Part shown: positions 1 through 6,643 of the stretch, piece after piece | How the letters are laid out: every line of letters starts with the position of its first letter | Numbering within the stretch: position 1 is the stretch's first letter | DNA from: Methylovulum sp. | GTDB lineage: Bacteria; Pseudomonadota; Gammaproteobacteria; Methylococcales; Methylomonadaceae | Direction of reading: 5' to 3' | Length of the DNA stretch: 6,798 nt | Assembly: GCA_028713595.1 (NCBI GenBank) | Contig: JAQTNZ010000145.1 | Coordinates: 1 to 6,798 of the forward strand | Notes under the pieces: generated by a model | Database searches by the model: none | The model's input: the letters and a program-made list of their open reading frames with translations, nothing else | Told to the model about the DNA's origin: nothing | Position numbers and translations under genes: made by a program

Positions 1-1278
1 CATACCTTGACCTTCCGGTTGATGGCAGGATGCGCAATTGCTTTCATAAACGGTTTTGCCTAAAGCGACCAATTCTTCTTTGGCCATATCATCGACAGCC
101 TCGACTTTTTCAGGGGCCACGGCTTTGGCTTCCGACTTGGCAGCAGGCCCTGTTTTGTTTGGCAATAACTCTTGGACGGCTTTAGGTTGGATGTCATCAC
201 CAACGCTATTGCCCAAGGCATTACGCGTATAAGTGATGATTTGCGCCAATTCGTCCGCCTTCAACATTTTGCCAAAAGCCGGCATAGCGCCTTTACCGTT
301 GATGATCAAGTTGGCCTGGGCCTTAATGTCACCTTTGACCACGGCACTGCCGGTCAAGGCAGGGAATGCACCAGGGACACCTTTGCCGTCCGGCAAATGG
401 CAGGTCGAACAGTTTTTCGCATAAAGGCCAGCCCCTTTGGACACCAACCCGTCACGGCTTTGGTCAGCTAAGTCAGGGCCTTTTTGTGCGTCTTCTTTGG
501 TCTTTTTAACCCAAGCATCGTAATCAGGCTGTTCCATAGCGATAACCACTATCGGCATAAAGCCATGATCCTTACCGCATAGCTCGGTACATTGGCCACG
601 GTAAGTGCCGGGCTTGTCTACCGAAGTCCAGGCTTCATTAATAAAGCCAGGGATAGCATCTTTTTTCCAGCCCAAATCAGGCACCCACCAAGAATGGATC
701 ACATCGGCGGCGGTAAACAAGAAACGGATTTTTTTCTTGGTCGGGACCACCAATGGCTTATCGACGTTTAACAGATAATGCGGGACGGTGCGCGGGTCAA
801 TGCCTGAGTGCATTTGCCGAGCCTTGTTGCTGGCCTCGTCCAGGCTGCTGAAAAAATGCACGCCGCTGTCCAAATACTCATATTCCCATTTCCACTGCCA
901 GCCCGTGACTTTGATGGACATGTCAGAACTTTGGACATCGTCCAATTCCATCAAGGTCTTAGTGGCGGGGATTGCCATACCCACCAGAATCAGGGTGGGG
1001 ATAATCGTCCAGATGATTTCCACGGTGGTGTTTTCATGGAATTGTGCGGCCTTATGCCCTTTAGATTTACGGTGATGGTAAATCGAGTAAAACATAGTAC
1101 CGAACACACCAACACCAATGAATACACAAATCCATAGAATTAGCATGTGCAGATCATAAACGTCATTACTGACTTTTGTGACCCCTTTCATTAAATTGAG
1201 CGTGTATTCCGCCTGTGCTGTCCCAAGGCTTAAAGCCATTAAAATCAGACCTGCGAATAGTTGCTTTGTATTTTTCAC
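1..1278 (-). CDS. coxB: Cytochrome c oxidase subunit II with two C-terminal cytochrome c domains (3' end cut by window)
   Basis: Subunit II of an aa3/caa3-type terminal oxidase passes electrons from cytochrome c to the CuA centre and on to subunit I. I translated 426 residues before the window edge. A signal peptide (about 1-23, ending AQA) is followed by two membrane helices (about 44-64 and 86-104). The second carries E87 in a VEIIWTIIP motif, the family's conserved K-channel glutamate. The aromatic WQWKWEY segment is at 127-133. CuA ligands are all present: H195, then C230-TEL-C234-GKD-H238-GF-M241. A first cytochrome c domain has CSTCH at 290-294 and probable axial M332. A Pro/Ala/Lys/Glu-rich linker (about 366-400) leads to a second CASCH at 415-419, and the frame is still open at position 1. 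The start is GTG: AAGGGG lies 7 bases upstream and this start yields the signal peptide. The remaining oxidase genes should lie further left, outside the window. Confidence 0.96.
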   Translation of the reverse strand, partial: MKNTKQLFAGLILMALSLGTAQAEYTLNLMKGVTKVSNDVYDLHMLILWICVFIGVGVFGTMFYSIYHHRKSKGHKAAQFHENTTVEIIWTIIPTLILVGMAIPATKTLMELDDVQSSDMSIKVTGWQWKWEYEYLDSGVHFFSSLDEASNKARQMHSGIDPRTVPHYLLNVDKPLVVPTKKKIRFLFTAADVIHSWWVPDLGWKKDAIPGFINEAWTSVDKPGTYRGQCTELCGKDHGFMPIVVIAMEQPDYDAWVKKTKEDAQKGPDLADQSRDGLVSKGAGLYAKNCSTCHLPDGKGVPGAFPALTGSAVVKGDIKAQANLIINGKGAMPAFGKMLKADELAQIITYTRNALGNSVGDDIQPKAVQELLPNKTGPAAKSEAKAVAPEKVEAVDDMAKEELVALGKTVYESNCASCHQPEGQGM

Positions 1279-1376
1279 GGAGCAGCCCCTTCGATAGTAG
1301 TTATAATCTCTTGTGTGCGTCATTTACGGCTGTAACATTAAGCGGCGGCAGCGCCCGCTTTTGCCTTTACAACATA

Positions 1377-1405
1377 ATAATCACAAATATACTGTGTAAT
1401 TTTAA
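1377..1405 (-). promoter_or_regulatory. Possible sigma-70 type promoter of coxB
   Basis: On the minus strand TTAAAA (1405-1400) is separated by 17 bases from GATTAT (1382-1377), which is preceded by TG one base away, an extended -10 arrangement. Each hexamer matches the consensus at four of six positions. It would leave a leader of roughly 90 bases before the GTG start. That leader holds a GC-rich imperfect inverted repeat (1341-1359). The site lies between the terminator of the preceding gene and coxB, where a promoter is needed. The match is weak and was found by eye. Confidence 0.25.
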
Positions 1406-1457
1406 CCCATGATGCTTATAGACACCAGTTGTCCTTAGCAGGAATTTTGCTTAAATT

Positions 1458-1496
1458 AAAAAAGGCTTGCGGATAGGTGCTATCCGCAAGCCTTTT
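1458..1496 (-). terminator. Rho-independent terminator after the pilin accessory gene
   Basis: A perfect 17-bp stem (1460-1476 with 1480-1496) closes a three-base loop. Read on the minus strand it ends in a run of six T followed by AATTTAA. It lies about 30 bases after the stop codon of the pilin accessory gene and separates it from coxB. The plus strand has only four T after the stem, and no plus-strand gene lies nearby, so the minus direction is the meaningful one. Confidence 0.92.
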
Positions 1497-1526
1497 AGCG
1501 CCAACCCGTTTTAATGGCGGGCAGGT

Positions 1527-2273
1527 CTAATCGGGATTGACATACCCCAGATACTGGGCTTTTTGATCAAACAGCAACACACTATTGCTGTATTTGGATT
1601 GCAATAGGAAATATAGCACTTCATGCAGGTCGCTAATATTATGCTTTTGCAGTATCGGTGACAATTGATTTTTTACATCGGGGTGTTTGGCGATGATGTC
1701 GTCAATGTTCAATTGAAACGGCTTTATGTCATTGAAATGGTCTTTGAGGGATCGATAAACCCAAGTTTGGTAATGCGGAGGGATGTTTTTTTGCTTTATC
1801 AAATCCAGCATTTTCTTTAAATCGCCAGATTTATAAGATTTTTCTGCGTAAATTAGCGGCGGTCTTTCATTGCTAAACGCCTTCAAATTATCCAAATCGT
1901 AATCTTGCTCACTGAGCACCTGGGCAGGCACGGTCAGAAAACCGTCTTCCCAAAACACTACCGCTACAGGCCGTTGGTTATGAAGCGTATAAATACCCCA
2001 TAACAAGGCCATACACTGAAAAGTAGCGATAATACCTACATCTACGGATAATTCTCGGATGCTTTTTTGCGGGCTTGCCACAATCAGCGTCAGAAGCGGC
2101 CCTAACACCACATCAATGCTGGCAACAATTTTAATACCTTGCCATCCACCCGAGTTTTCAAAATAAGGTTCGGGAAACCAAAAATTTATCAATAAATAAA
2201 AGATCGCCAAAAAAAAACTCAGGCTAATACAAAAATGAAAACTTGCAATTTTAAGCCGATATACTTTTTTCAT
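1527..2273 (-). CDS. TfpX/TfpZ-family type IV pilin accessory protein
   Basis: This 248-residue inner membrane protein has three predicted helices near its N terminus (about 11-30, 48-66 and 79-98). A mainly soluble C-terminal half of about 150 residues follows. Family marks are FWFPEP after helix 1, the GGW turn at 42-44, the block D54-VVLGPLLTLI in helix 2, the Q..AL..G pattern in helix 3, and RPV at 101-103. In other bacteria these proteins are encoded just downstream of a pilin and help assembly or stability of their cognate pilin; the exact role is inferred here. The open frame extends upstream to a TTG at 2453, but that codon sits in the loop of the pilin terminator. The ATG at 2273 matches the usual family N terminus and has a weak AAAGAG 10 bases upstream. 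An ATG at 2318 lacks a ribosome-binding site. It is more AT-rich than the genes to the right. Confidence 0.88.
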   Translation of the reverse strand: MKKVYRLKIASFHFCISLSFFLAIFYLLINFWFPEPYFENSGGWQGIKIVASIDVVLGPLLTLIVASPQKSIRELSVDVGIIATFQCMALLWGIYTLHNQRPVAVVFWEDGFLTVPAQVLSEQDYDLDNLKAFSNERPPLIYAEKSYKSGDLKKMLDLIKQKNIPPHYQTWVYRSLKDHFNDIKPFQLNIDDIIAKHPDVKNQLSPILQKHNISDLHEVLYFLLQSKYSNSVLLFDQKAQYLGYVNPD

Positions 2274-2318
2274 TACACTAGCGCTCTTTAAAGTAGTTGT
2301 ACCTATACTTTTTAACAT

Positions 2319-2335
2319 TCTGCAGAAGGGGTCTG
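2319..2335 (-). other. Small hairpin in the leader of the pilin accessory gene
   Basis: TGCAGA and TCTGCA form a 6-bp inverted repeat around a five-base CCCCT loop. It lies roughly 45-60 bases upstream of the chosen ATG at 2273, between the pilin terminator and the accessory gene. It could affect translation or processing of a read-through transcript, or be chance. I see no convincing promoter in this leader. Confidence 0.3.
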
Positions 2336-2429
2336 CAATATAGCGACGTTTCCCCAACTTTATACCAAGACGCAGGGTATTTTCTCTACAAAAATAAATG
2401 CTAAAATTTTTTGCATACCGCTTTAACAT

Positions 2430-2462
2430 AAAAAACCACCTATGCTTATGCAAAGGCGGTTT
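2430..2462 (-). terminator. Rho-independent terminator after the pilin gene
   Basis: On the minus strand AAACCGCCT (2462-2454) pairs with AGGTGGTTT (2441-2433), nine pairs with one G-T wobble. An inner TGC/GCA stem closes an ATAA loop, and the structure runs into six T. It begins about 57 bases after the pilin stop codon, and a short AT-rich inverted repeat precedes it. It should end most pilin transcripts before the accessory gene, which would then depend on read-through or its own promoter. Confidence 0.88.
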
Positions 2463-2519
2463 CTTATTTAAGAAGAAACAATAATAATTGAATCGGCTTA
2501 TTACACAATCATATAAAGC

Positions 2520-2969
2520 TTATTTACACAAAGATTTTGCAATACATGATGAGTTAGCATCGACACTCCAAGAAACCTTAGTTGGATCTGTTGTAACATC
2601 AGGAGTTAAAATATAAGTGTATGATGAATTACCGCCTGGAGCAAAAACCGATTTTGAAGTGGCAGTTACTACACCACTAGAGGTTGACACGGAATCAGCG
2701 TATTTGTCAGCAGTTTGGCCGGACGCAACATCAATAATGCCGTTTGAGCCGCCGTTACATTTTGTAATATCCCCTACATCTTGATAGCAAACTTCTACGC
2801 CCAATTTAGCGGCGGAAGTCGACTGTACCACCTCAGTAAATTTTGCTTTTTCGGTATAAGTTTGGTAGGCCGGAATCGCAATCGCCGCCAGGATACCGAT
2901 GATCGCCACAACGATCATTAATTCGATTAAGGTAAAACCTTGTTGCATTTTTTGCATTTGATTTTTCAT
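2520..2969 (-). CDS. pilA: Type IVa pilin (PilA-like prepilin)
   Basis: The pilin polymerises into a type IV pilus after prepilin peptidase cleavage and N-methylation. The 149-residue product has an 11-residue leader ending Q-Q-G, then F12[17 protein letters not shown], the class III prepilin signal; E16 is the conserved mature Glu5. The hydrophobic N-terminal helix is followed by Y35-QTYTEKAKF, a typical type IVa continuation. The globular part has four cysteines (61, 71, 142, 148). C61-C71 and the C-terminal C142-C148 pair are plausible disulfides, the latter closing a short D-region loop that ends one residue before the C terminus. The ATG at 2969 is chosen because AAAGG lies 9 bases upstream and it gives a normal leader; the frame extends to 3089 but the extra residues do not look like a prepilin leader. 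A sigma-54 element lies upstream and an accessory gene downstream. Whether it is the major pilin or a second paralogue cannot be told here. Confidence 0.93.
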   Translation of the reverse strand: MKNQMQKMQQGFTLIELMIVVAIIGILAAIAIPAYQTYTEKAKFTEVVQSTSAAKLGVEVCYQDVGDITKCNGGSNGIIDVASGQTADKYADSVSTSSGVVTATSKSVFAPGGNSSYTYILTPDVTTDPTKVSWSVDANSSCIAKSLCK

Positions 2970-3025
2970 AATGTATCGCCTTTTATTAAGTTGAAATGGG
3001 ATGAGAAAACTCGAAATAACATAAA

Positions 3026-3040
3026 GCAGAATATATGCCA
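3026..3040 (-). promoter_or_regulatory. Sigma-54 (RpoN) -24/-12 promoter of the pilin gene
   Basis: The minus strand reads TGGCA, seven bases, TGC, so the invariant GG and GC pairs have exactly the ten-base spacing of the TGGCAC-N5-TTGC consensus. Transcription would begin near 3014, giving a leader of about 45 bases with the ribosome-binding site at its end. Pilin genes of Pseudomonas and relatives are known to use RpoN with the activator PilR, so the family knowledge agrees with the motif seen. Confidence 0.8.
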
Positions 3041-3100
3041 TCCTATGTTCATTTGTCGTCCCTCCCCCCCACATCCTTGCCTTAAGCATGATTTAAAGCG

Positions 3101-3138
3101 AAAAAAACCGACAATTATTGCGCAACCCTTGTCTGTAA
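3101..3138 (-). terminator. Probable terminator after the unknown membrane protein gene
   Basis: On the minus strand GACAA (just after 3134) pairs with TTGTC ending at 3110. Two more pairs lie outside a mismatch, and an internal palindrome TTGCGCAA fills the loop. The structure ends in GG and seven T. It lies about 110 bases after the stop at 3246 and upstream of the pilin promoter, so it would insulate the pilin from read-through. The stem is imperfect, so confidence is moderate. Confidence 0.5.
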
Positions 3139-3202
3139 GGCTCCGTTAAATGCCCGTATTGGGCTATGGCAAGCCTTTAAATTGTCCGTGTAGGTCATAT
3201 TG

Positions 3203-3217
3203 TGACAAAAAATGTCA
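3203..3217. promoter_or_regulatory. Inverted repeat TGACA-N5-TGTCA, possible activator site upstream of the pilin promoter
   Basis: TGACA and TGTCA flank AAAAA in a perfect inverted repeat about 190 bases upstream of the predicted pilin transcription start. Three further TGTC tetramers occur on the plus strand at 3054, 3130 and 3183. PilR sites in Pseudomonas are described as repeated short motifs ending in TGTC, so an enhancer function is plausible. A tetramer is common by chance, so this is only suggestive. Confidence 0.35.
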
Positions 3218-3245
3218 GAACCTGGCCTGATCTGAACACTTGACA

Positions 3246-3752
3246 TCAAATGACTTCCATCAGCAAAAACGGCCCGCCGTAAGTCAGGGCAAAATAGACA
3301 AAAGCCATACCGATACACTGGGCATAATGGAACGCAAACACCCGTTTGAAAATATAACTGATAACCGCCAGATACCAGACAACCAATAACGCGCCTAAAT
3401 ACAGCGGATAGTCTTGATATTGGGTGCCATGTGCAAAGGCATCAAAAATCTCCACGCCGATACCTAAAGTCATCATAAAGTTCTCACAGATGAACACCGC
3501 CGTCTGCAATTGGTAAAACACCGCCGATTTCTTAGTGGACAGTATTTGTGTGGACAACAACATTAACGCGACGATAGTGCGCATCGCCACTTCCAGCGTG
3601 GCTTCGGGAAAATCACCGATATTCGCCTCGACAATAATCCCCGACACCACATAAAACAGCACGTTCTTCCAAAAAAAAGCCCGCGCCGGATGCAGGTCAG
3701 TAGGGTTATTGACAAACCAGCACAGCTGCAAATAGTCTATTAACAATGTCAT
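3246..3752 (-). CDS. Small multi-pass membrane protein of unknown function
   Basis: I do not assign this 168-residue protein to a named family. Four or five hydrophobic segments are visible (about 26-43, 53-71, 79-99, 116-135 and 143-165), so it should be an integral inner membrane protein. The short N terminus has an LCWF-VNNP-TDL motif before the first helix. It resembles, from memory only, the N termini of small uncharacterised proteobacterial membrane proteins. Charged or polar residues inside or near helices include E54, R58, E90 and E101. No signal peptide, metal motif or enzyme motif is evident. The ATG at 3752 is the only sensible start, but I see no good ribosome-binding site before it; the upstream region is T-rich on the coding strand. 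Separated by terminators on both sides, it is probably transcribed alone and need not be linked to secretion or pili. Confidence 0.8.
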   Translation of the reverse strand: MTLLIDYLQLCWFVNNPTDLHPARAFFWKNVLFYVVSGIIVEANIGDFPEATLEVAMRTIVALMLLSTQILSTKKSAVFYQLQTAVFICENFMMTLGIGVEIFDAFAHGTQYQDYPLYLGALLVVWYLAVISYIFKRVFAFHYAQCIGMAFVYFALTYGGPFLLMEVI

Positions 3753-3856
3753 AGTTACAGTACATCAAAAAAGTACGTTAAAAAAAACGGCAAAAGGCAC
3801 ATACACCAAGCACTTAGAAACCTAACTCCCTAAAACAATGCACCACCATAATATGC

Positions 3857-3886
3857 AAAAGGATATAGGTAAAACGCCATATCCTT
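3857..3886 (-). terminator. Second hairpin terminator downstream of the type I secretion operon
   Basis: AAGGATAT (minus strand, from 3886) pairs perfectly with ATATCCTT (ending at 3859), with further GG/CC pairing inside the 12-base loop, followed by a short run of T. It lies about 60 bases beyond the tolC-type stop codon, after another hairpin structure. It may act as a back-up terminator before the next gene. Confidence 0.6.
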
Positions 3887-3892
3887 AATCGT

Positions 3893-3933
3893 AAAAAGCC
3901 CTTTAGGGGTAGGCTTAAAGGATAGAACTATCC
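3893..3933 (-). terminator. Hairpin pair with T run directly after the tolC-type gene
   Basis: Read on the minus strand, GGATAG-TT-CTATCC (3933-3920) is a perfect small hairpin. It is followed at once by AAGCC (3916-3912) pairing with GGCTT (3900-3896), which runs into T residues to 3893. The second element has the form of a rho-independent terminator, and the block begins 11 bases after the stop codon of the secretion operon's last gene. Confidence 0.65.
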
Positions 3934-3943
3934 ATAAATCACA

Positions 3944-5281
3944 TCAGGGTTGTTTTTTACCGATGTGGCTATCGGCCACCAGCCATTGGTTAAATTTCAG
4001 CAATTCGTCACCAATCAGCCGGCCGGTTTGGTAATACAAAGAGCTACGCGCCATAAAATAACGGTAACGGGCTTCACGCTGGGCTTTGCGGGCCTCGGAT
4101 AATTGTTTTTCGGTATTCAGCAAATCGACAATGGTCACCACCCCCAGCTCATAACCTTTTTTCATGGCATCACGGGATTGCTCGCTGGCCCGCAGTTGCC
4201 GGTCGGTGGCCTCGCTACGTTTAGGCGAAGTCACCATATCCAAATAGGCCGCACGGGTGACTTGCTCAAATTCACGCAGCTTTTTCTCAAGGTCGGCTTC
4301 GGCCAGCCTTTTGCGCGCTTGCGCCTCCCTGACTTTGGCGCTGGTGATGCCGCCTTCATAAATGGGCACCACCGCCTGGACAGAGGCGGAGGTGATGTCA
4401 TAAGGGGCCGTGGTCAAATTATTATAAACCGTGTCGCTATAAGTGCCGCTCAGTTGCACTTCGATGCGCGGCAAATGCCCCGCCTGATAGGCATTGATGC
4501 TTTGCCGGGCGGATTCGACGGCATGTTTAAGCGCCTGCAATTCAGGATTGATTTGCCCTGCCTGCCGCACCCACGTGTCAATACTGCCTTCCGGCGGCAA
4601 CTGCACCGCGTTCAGGCGTGCCGGCTGGATAGGCCCCACCGCATCGCCCGTCAATTCGCGCAATTTCTCCAAAGCGATTTGGGCATCGTTGTCGCTGTCA
4701 ATCAGCTCGGTGCGCAAGGTTTCGGTACGCGCTTGCAGTTCATACTTATCGGTGATCATCGCCAATTGCCGCTGGCTCATCGCCTCGACACGCGCCAACT
4801 GTTTTTCGGTGGAGGCCAACTCGGCGGCAATGATCTCGCTTTTGTCTTTGGCTTTTAAGGCATTGACATAGCGCTCCAGCAAATCGGCAATCAATTTTTG
4901 ATGTGCGGACAACAAGTTTTCTTCGTATTGCGAGGTTTTGGCCTGCTGGCTTTTCATCAGCAAATAGGCCTGCAAATCAAATATCGGCTGTTGCAGGGTG
5001 ACACTGGCACGGGTGCCGGGGTAATCTTTGTTAGTTTCACGCTGAAGCCCGAAACGTTGTTGGTGGAATTGGTTTAGCGAGTAGTTGCCGACCACGCTCA
5101 CTTCCGGCAGCAACTTGCCAAAGGCTTGGTCTTCCTGGGCTTTGAGCACATCCAAAGTATATTCGCTGCTGCTCAGTTCAGGCGATGCCACTACCGCCCG
5201 CTCATACAGCGACAACAAATCCTCCGCCGCCACCGATGGGGCCAAAGCCGCCAATAACGGTAAAACTATCCGATAACGCAT
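3944..5281 (-). CDS. TolC-family outer membrane protein of a type I secretion system
   Basis: This 445-residue protein would trimerise into the outer membrane barrel and periplasmic tunnel of the exporter. A signal peptide (about 1-19, cleavage after SVAA) precedes two homologous halves. Each half has the LP turn before a barrel strand (LPEV at 58-61, LPRIEV at 270-275). Each also has the tunnel-entry motif of outer membrane efflux proteins (LQQPIFD at 96-102, VPIYEGG at 305-311). Long heptad-rich helices fill the rest, and GVVTIVDLLNTEKQL (380-394) is the typical C-terminal helix signature. Length fits the family. ATG at 5281 is preferred over an in-frame TTG at 5284 because GAGG lies 8 bases upstream of the ATG. 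It starts 3 bases after the stop of the membrane fusion gene, which points to translational coupling. The presence of ABC and fusion partners indicates protein export more than drug efflux. Confidence 0.93.
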   Translation of the reverse strand: MRYRIVLPLLAALAPSVAAEDLLSLYERAVVASPELSSSEYTLDVLKAQEDQAFGKLLPEVSVVGNYSLNQFHQQRFGLQRETNKDYPGTRASVTLQQPIFDLQAYLLMKSQQAKTSQYEENLLSAHQKLIADLLERYVNALKAKDKSEIIAAELASTEKQLARVEAMSQRQLAMITDKYELQARTETLRTELIDSDNDAQIALEKLRELTGDAVGPIQPARLNAVQLPPEGSIDTWVRQAGQINPELQALKHAVESARQSINAYQAGHLPRIEVQLSGTYSDTVYNNLTTAPYDITSASVQAVVPIYEGGITSAKVREAQARKRLAEADLEKKLREFEQVTRAAYLDMVTSPKRSEATDRQLRASEQSRDAMKKGYELGVVTIVDLLNTEKQLSEARKAQREARYRYFMARSSLYYQTGRLIGDELLKFNQWLVADSHIGKKQP

Positions 5282-5284
5282 CAA

Positions 5285-6643
5285 CTAATCCTCAATTAAC
5301 GAACGGGCGAACACATTGCTCAACGGCTGCATCAGGTATTCAAAAAAAGTGCGGTCGCCGGTATTGATCAACACTTCGGCGGGCATCCCCGGCAACAACA
5401 CCAAGCCGCGCCGGCTCAGTTCGGCAAGCCCGTCAGGATCGACTTCGACCCGCGCCAGATAATAACTGACCTCCTGCTTTTCATCACTCAACCTGTCCGC
5501 AGACAGCGCCACCAAATGCCCCGCCACCTTAGGCGTTTTTGAACTTTTAAAGGCACTAAAACGGATTTCGGTGTCTTGGCCGATATGGACGCGGTCAATA
5601 TCTATCGGCGACACTTGCGCTTCGATCACCAATTTTTCCTGTTGCGGCACAATGTCCAACAAATGCCCACCGGGCGGGATAACCGCCCCTAGGGTGTGTA
5701 TGGTCAAACCCAACACCATGCCCGCTTCGGGGGCTTTGATGACGGTACGGGCAACAGTATCATTTAACCATTGCATTTTCTCGCGCAATTCCGACAATTC
5801 CGTTTGCACCTTACTCAGCTCATCAATGACATCACGCTGGAATTCCTTTTCGATTTGCAAAATCTTCAAGGCAATTTCACTGATTTGCGTTTGTGCCGTG
5901 GCGATATTGGCAGTAAAGTCGCCCTCATCGCCTTTCGCCTCAGCCAAGCGCCGCTCCAGCTCGGTGACTTTTTGCTTTTCCATGTAGCCTTCTTTAAGCA
6001 TGGCGCGAAAGTCAACCAAATCCTTATCCAATGAATCCACCAAGCTGTTGCGGCTAGTTTTCTGCGCCTTAATGCCCTCTATCTTCGCCAATAATTGCCG
6101 ATGCTGTTCTTGCAAGATGGAAATCTCACCATTGCGCGAGTGTTTGCGCACCGCAAAGGCTTGGTCTTGGACGCGCATCGCTTCCTGTGCACGCGGGTCA
6201 TTGCTTTCCTGTTTCAGCAAAGTCGCATAACTGACGGTTGCCTTACCGTCACGTTCGGCGGTCAAACGGGCTTCGCGCGCCAGCGCCGAAAACAATTGGC
6301 CGCGCATGGTTTCCAATTGCGCCCGTGAAGGTGTGCCTTCTAGCTCAATCAACACCTGGCCTTTAGTGACCGTATCGCCATCCCGGACATTCAAGGCTTT
6401 GACCATGCCGCCTTCCAAATGCTGCACGGTTTTCCGGTAGCCCTCAACCGCCACGGTACCAGGGGCCAAAGCGGCGCTGCCTAAGGGCGCGAACACCGAC
6501 CAAACCCCGAAAAAGCCAAAAATAAGGATGATGATAAGATAGCCAAAGCGGCGGACTGGGCCGTCATCGGCGTAACGGTTAATGTCCACAGCCTTTTGCT
6601 GGATAGGGGGGGTAAGCATAGCTTGTTTATCGGGAGAGGTCAT
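5285..6643 (-). CDS. HlyD/PrtE-family type I secretion membrane fusion protein
   Basis: The periplasmic adaptor links the ABC transporter in the inner membrane to the TolC-type channel. The 452-residue product has a short cytoplasmic N terminus, one membrane helix (about 33-52) and no cleavable signal. The first lipoyl half-motif is VQHLEGGMVKALNVRDGD (73-90). A long charged coiled coil (about 104-297) is followed by the second lipoyl half, beginning VIKAPEAGMV (301-310). The beta-barrel and C-terminal segment includes LLPGMPAEVLI (416-426) and ends LMQPLSNVFARSLIED, the arrangement of PrtE/HlyD adaptors. Length is normal. The ATG at 6643 has AGGA 8 bases upstream and overlaps the stop of the ABC gene as ATGA. 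With its neighbours it forms a complete ABC-adaptor-channel set. Which substrate class it serves (repeat toxin, protease, adhesin) is not visible. Confidence 0.95.
   Translation of the reverse strand: MTSPDKQAMLTPPIQQKAVDINRYADDGPVRRFGYLIIILIFGFFGVWSVFAPLGSAALAPGTVAVEGYRKTVQHLEGGMVKALNVRDGDTVTKGQVLIELEGTPSRAQLETMRGQLFSALAREARLTAERDGKATVSYATLLKQESNDPRAQEAMRVQDQAFAVRKHSRNGEISILQEQHRQLLAKIEGIKAQKTSRNSLVDSLDKDLVDFRAMLKEGYMEKQKVTELERRLAEAKGDEGDFTANIATAQTQISEIALKILQIEKEFQRDVIDELSKVQTELSELREKMQWLNDTVARTVIKAPEAGMVLGLTIHTLGAVIPPGGHLLDIVPQQEKLVIEAQVSPIDIDRVHIGQDTEIRFSAFKSSKTPKVAGHLVALSADRLSDEKQEVSYYLARVEVDPDGLAELSRRGLVLLPGMPAEVLINTGDRTFFEYLMQPLSNVFARSLIED

Noticed and set aside
172..1137. Several plus-strand open frames of 63-109 codons
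   Set aside because: They are antisense to coxB, whose CuA and heme motifs are intact; their products look like low-complexity shadows.
2274..2453. 60-codon N-terminal extension of the pilin accessory protein
   Set aside because: It begins with TTG in the loop of the pilin terminator and adds residues not seen before the first helix in this family.
2970..3089. Upstream extension of the pilin frame by 40 codons
   Set aside because: It would bury the prepilin leader, includes the predicted transcription start and promoter, and lacks a ribosome-binding site; ATG at 2969 has one.
2970..3245. Possible tRNA or small RNA in the 276-base gap upstream of the pilin
   Set aside because: No cloverleaf or T-loop pattern is visible; the gap is explained by a terminator, activator-type motifs and the pilin promoter.
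3115..3318. 67-codon minus-strand frame overlapping the end of the membrane protein gene
   Set aside because: It is out of frame with that gene, has no ribosome-binding site, and runs into the probable terminator.
4103..4858. 251-codon plus-strand open frame
   Set aside because: It lies wholly antisense to the well-supported TolC-type gene, has no recognisable domain, and is the expected shadow of a GC-rich coding frame.
5571..6328. Plus-strand open frames across the adaptor gene
   Set aside because: All are antisense to the HlyD-type gene and show no domain or start signal.
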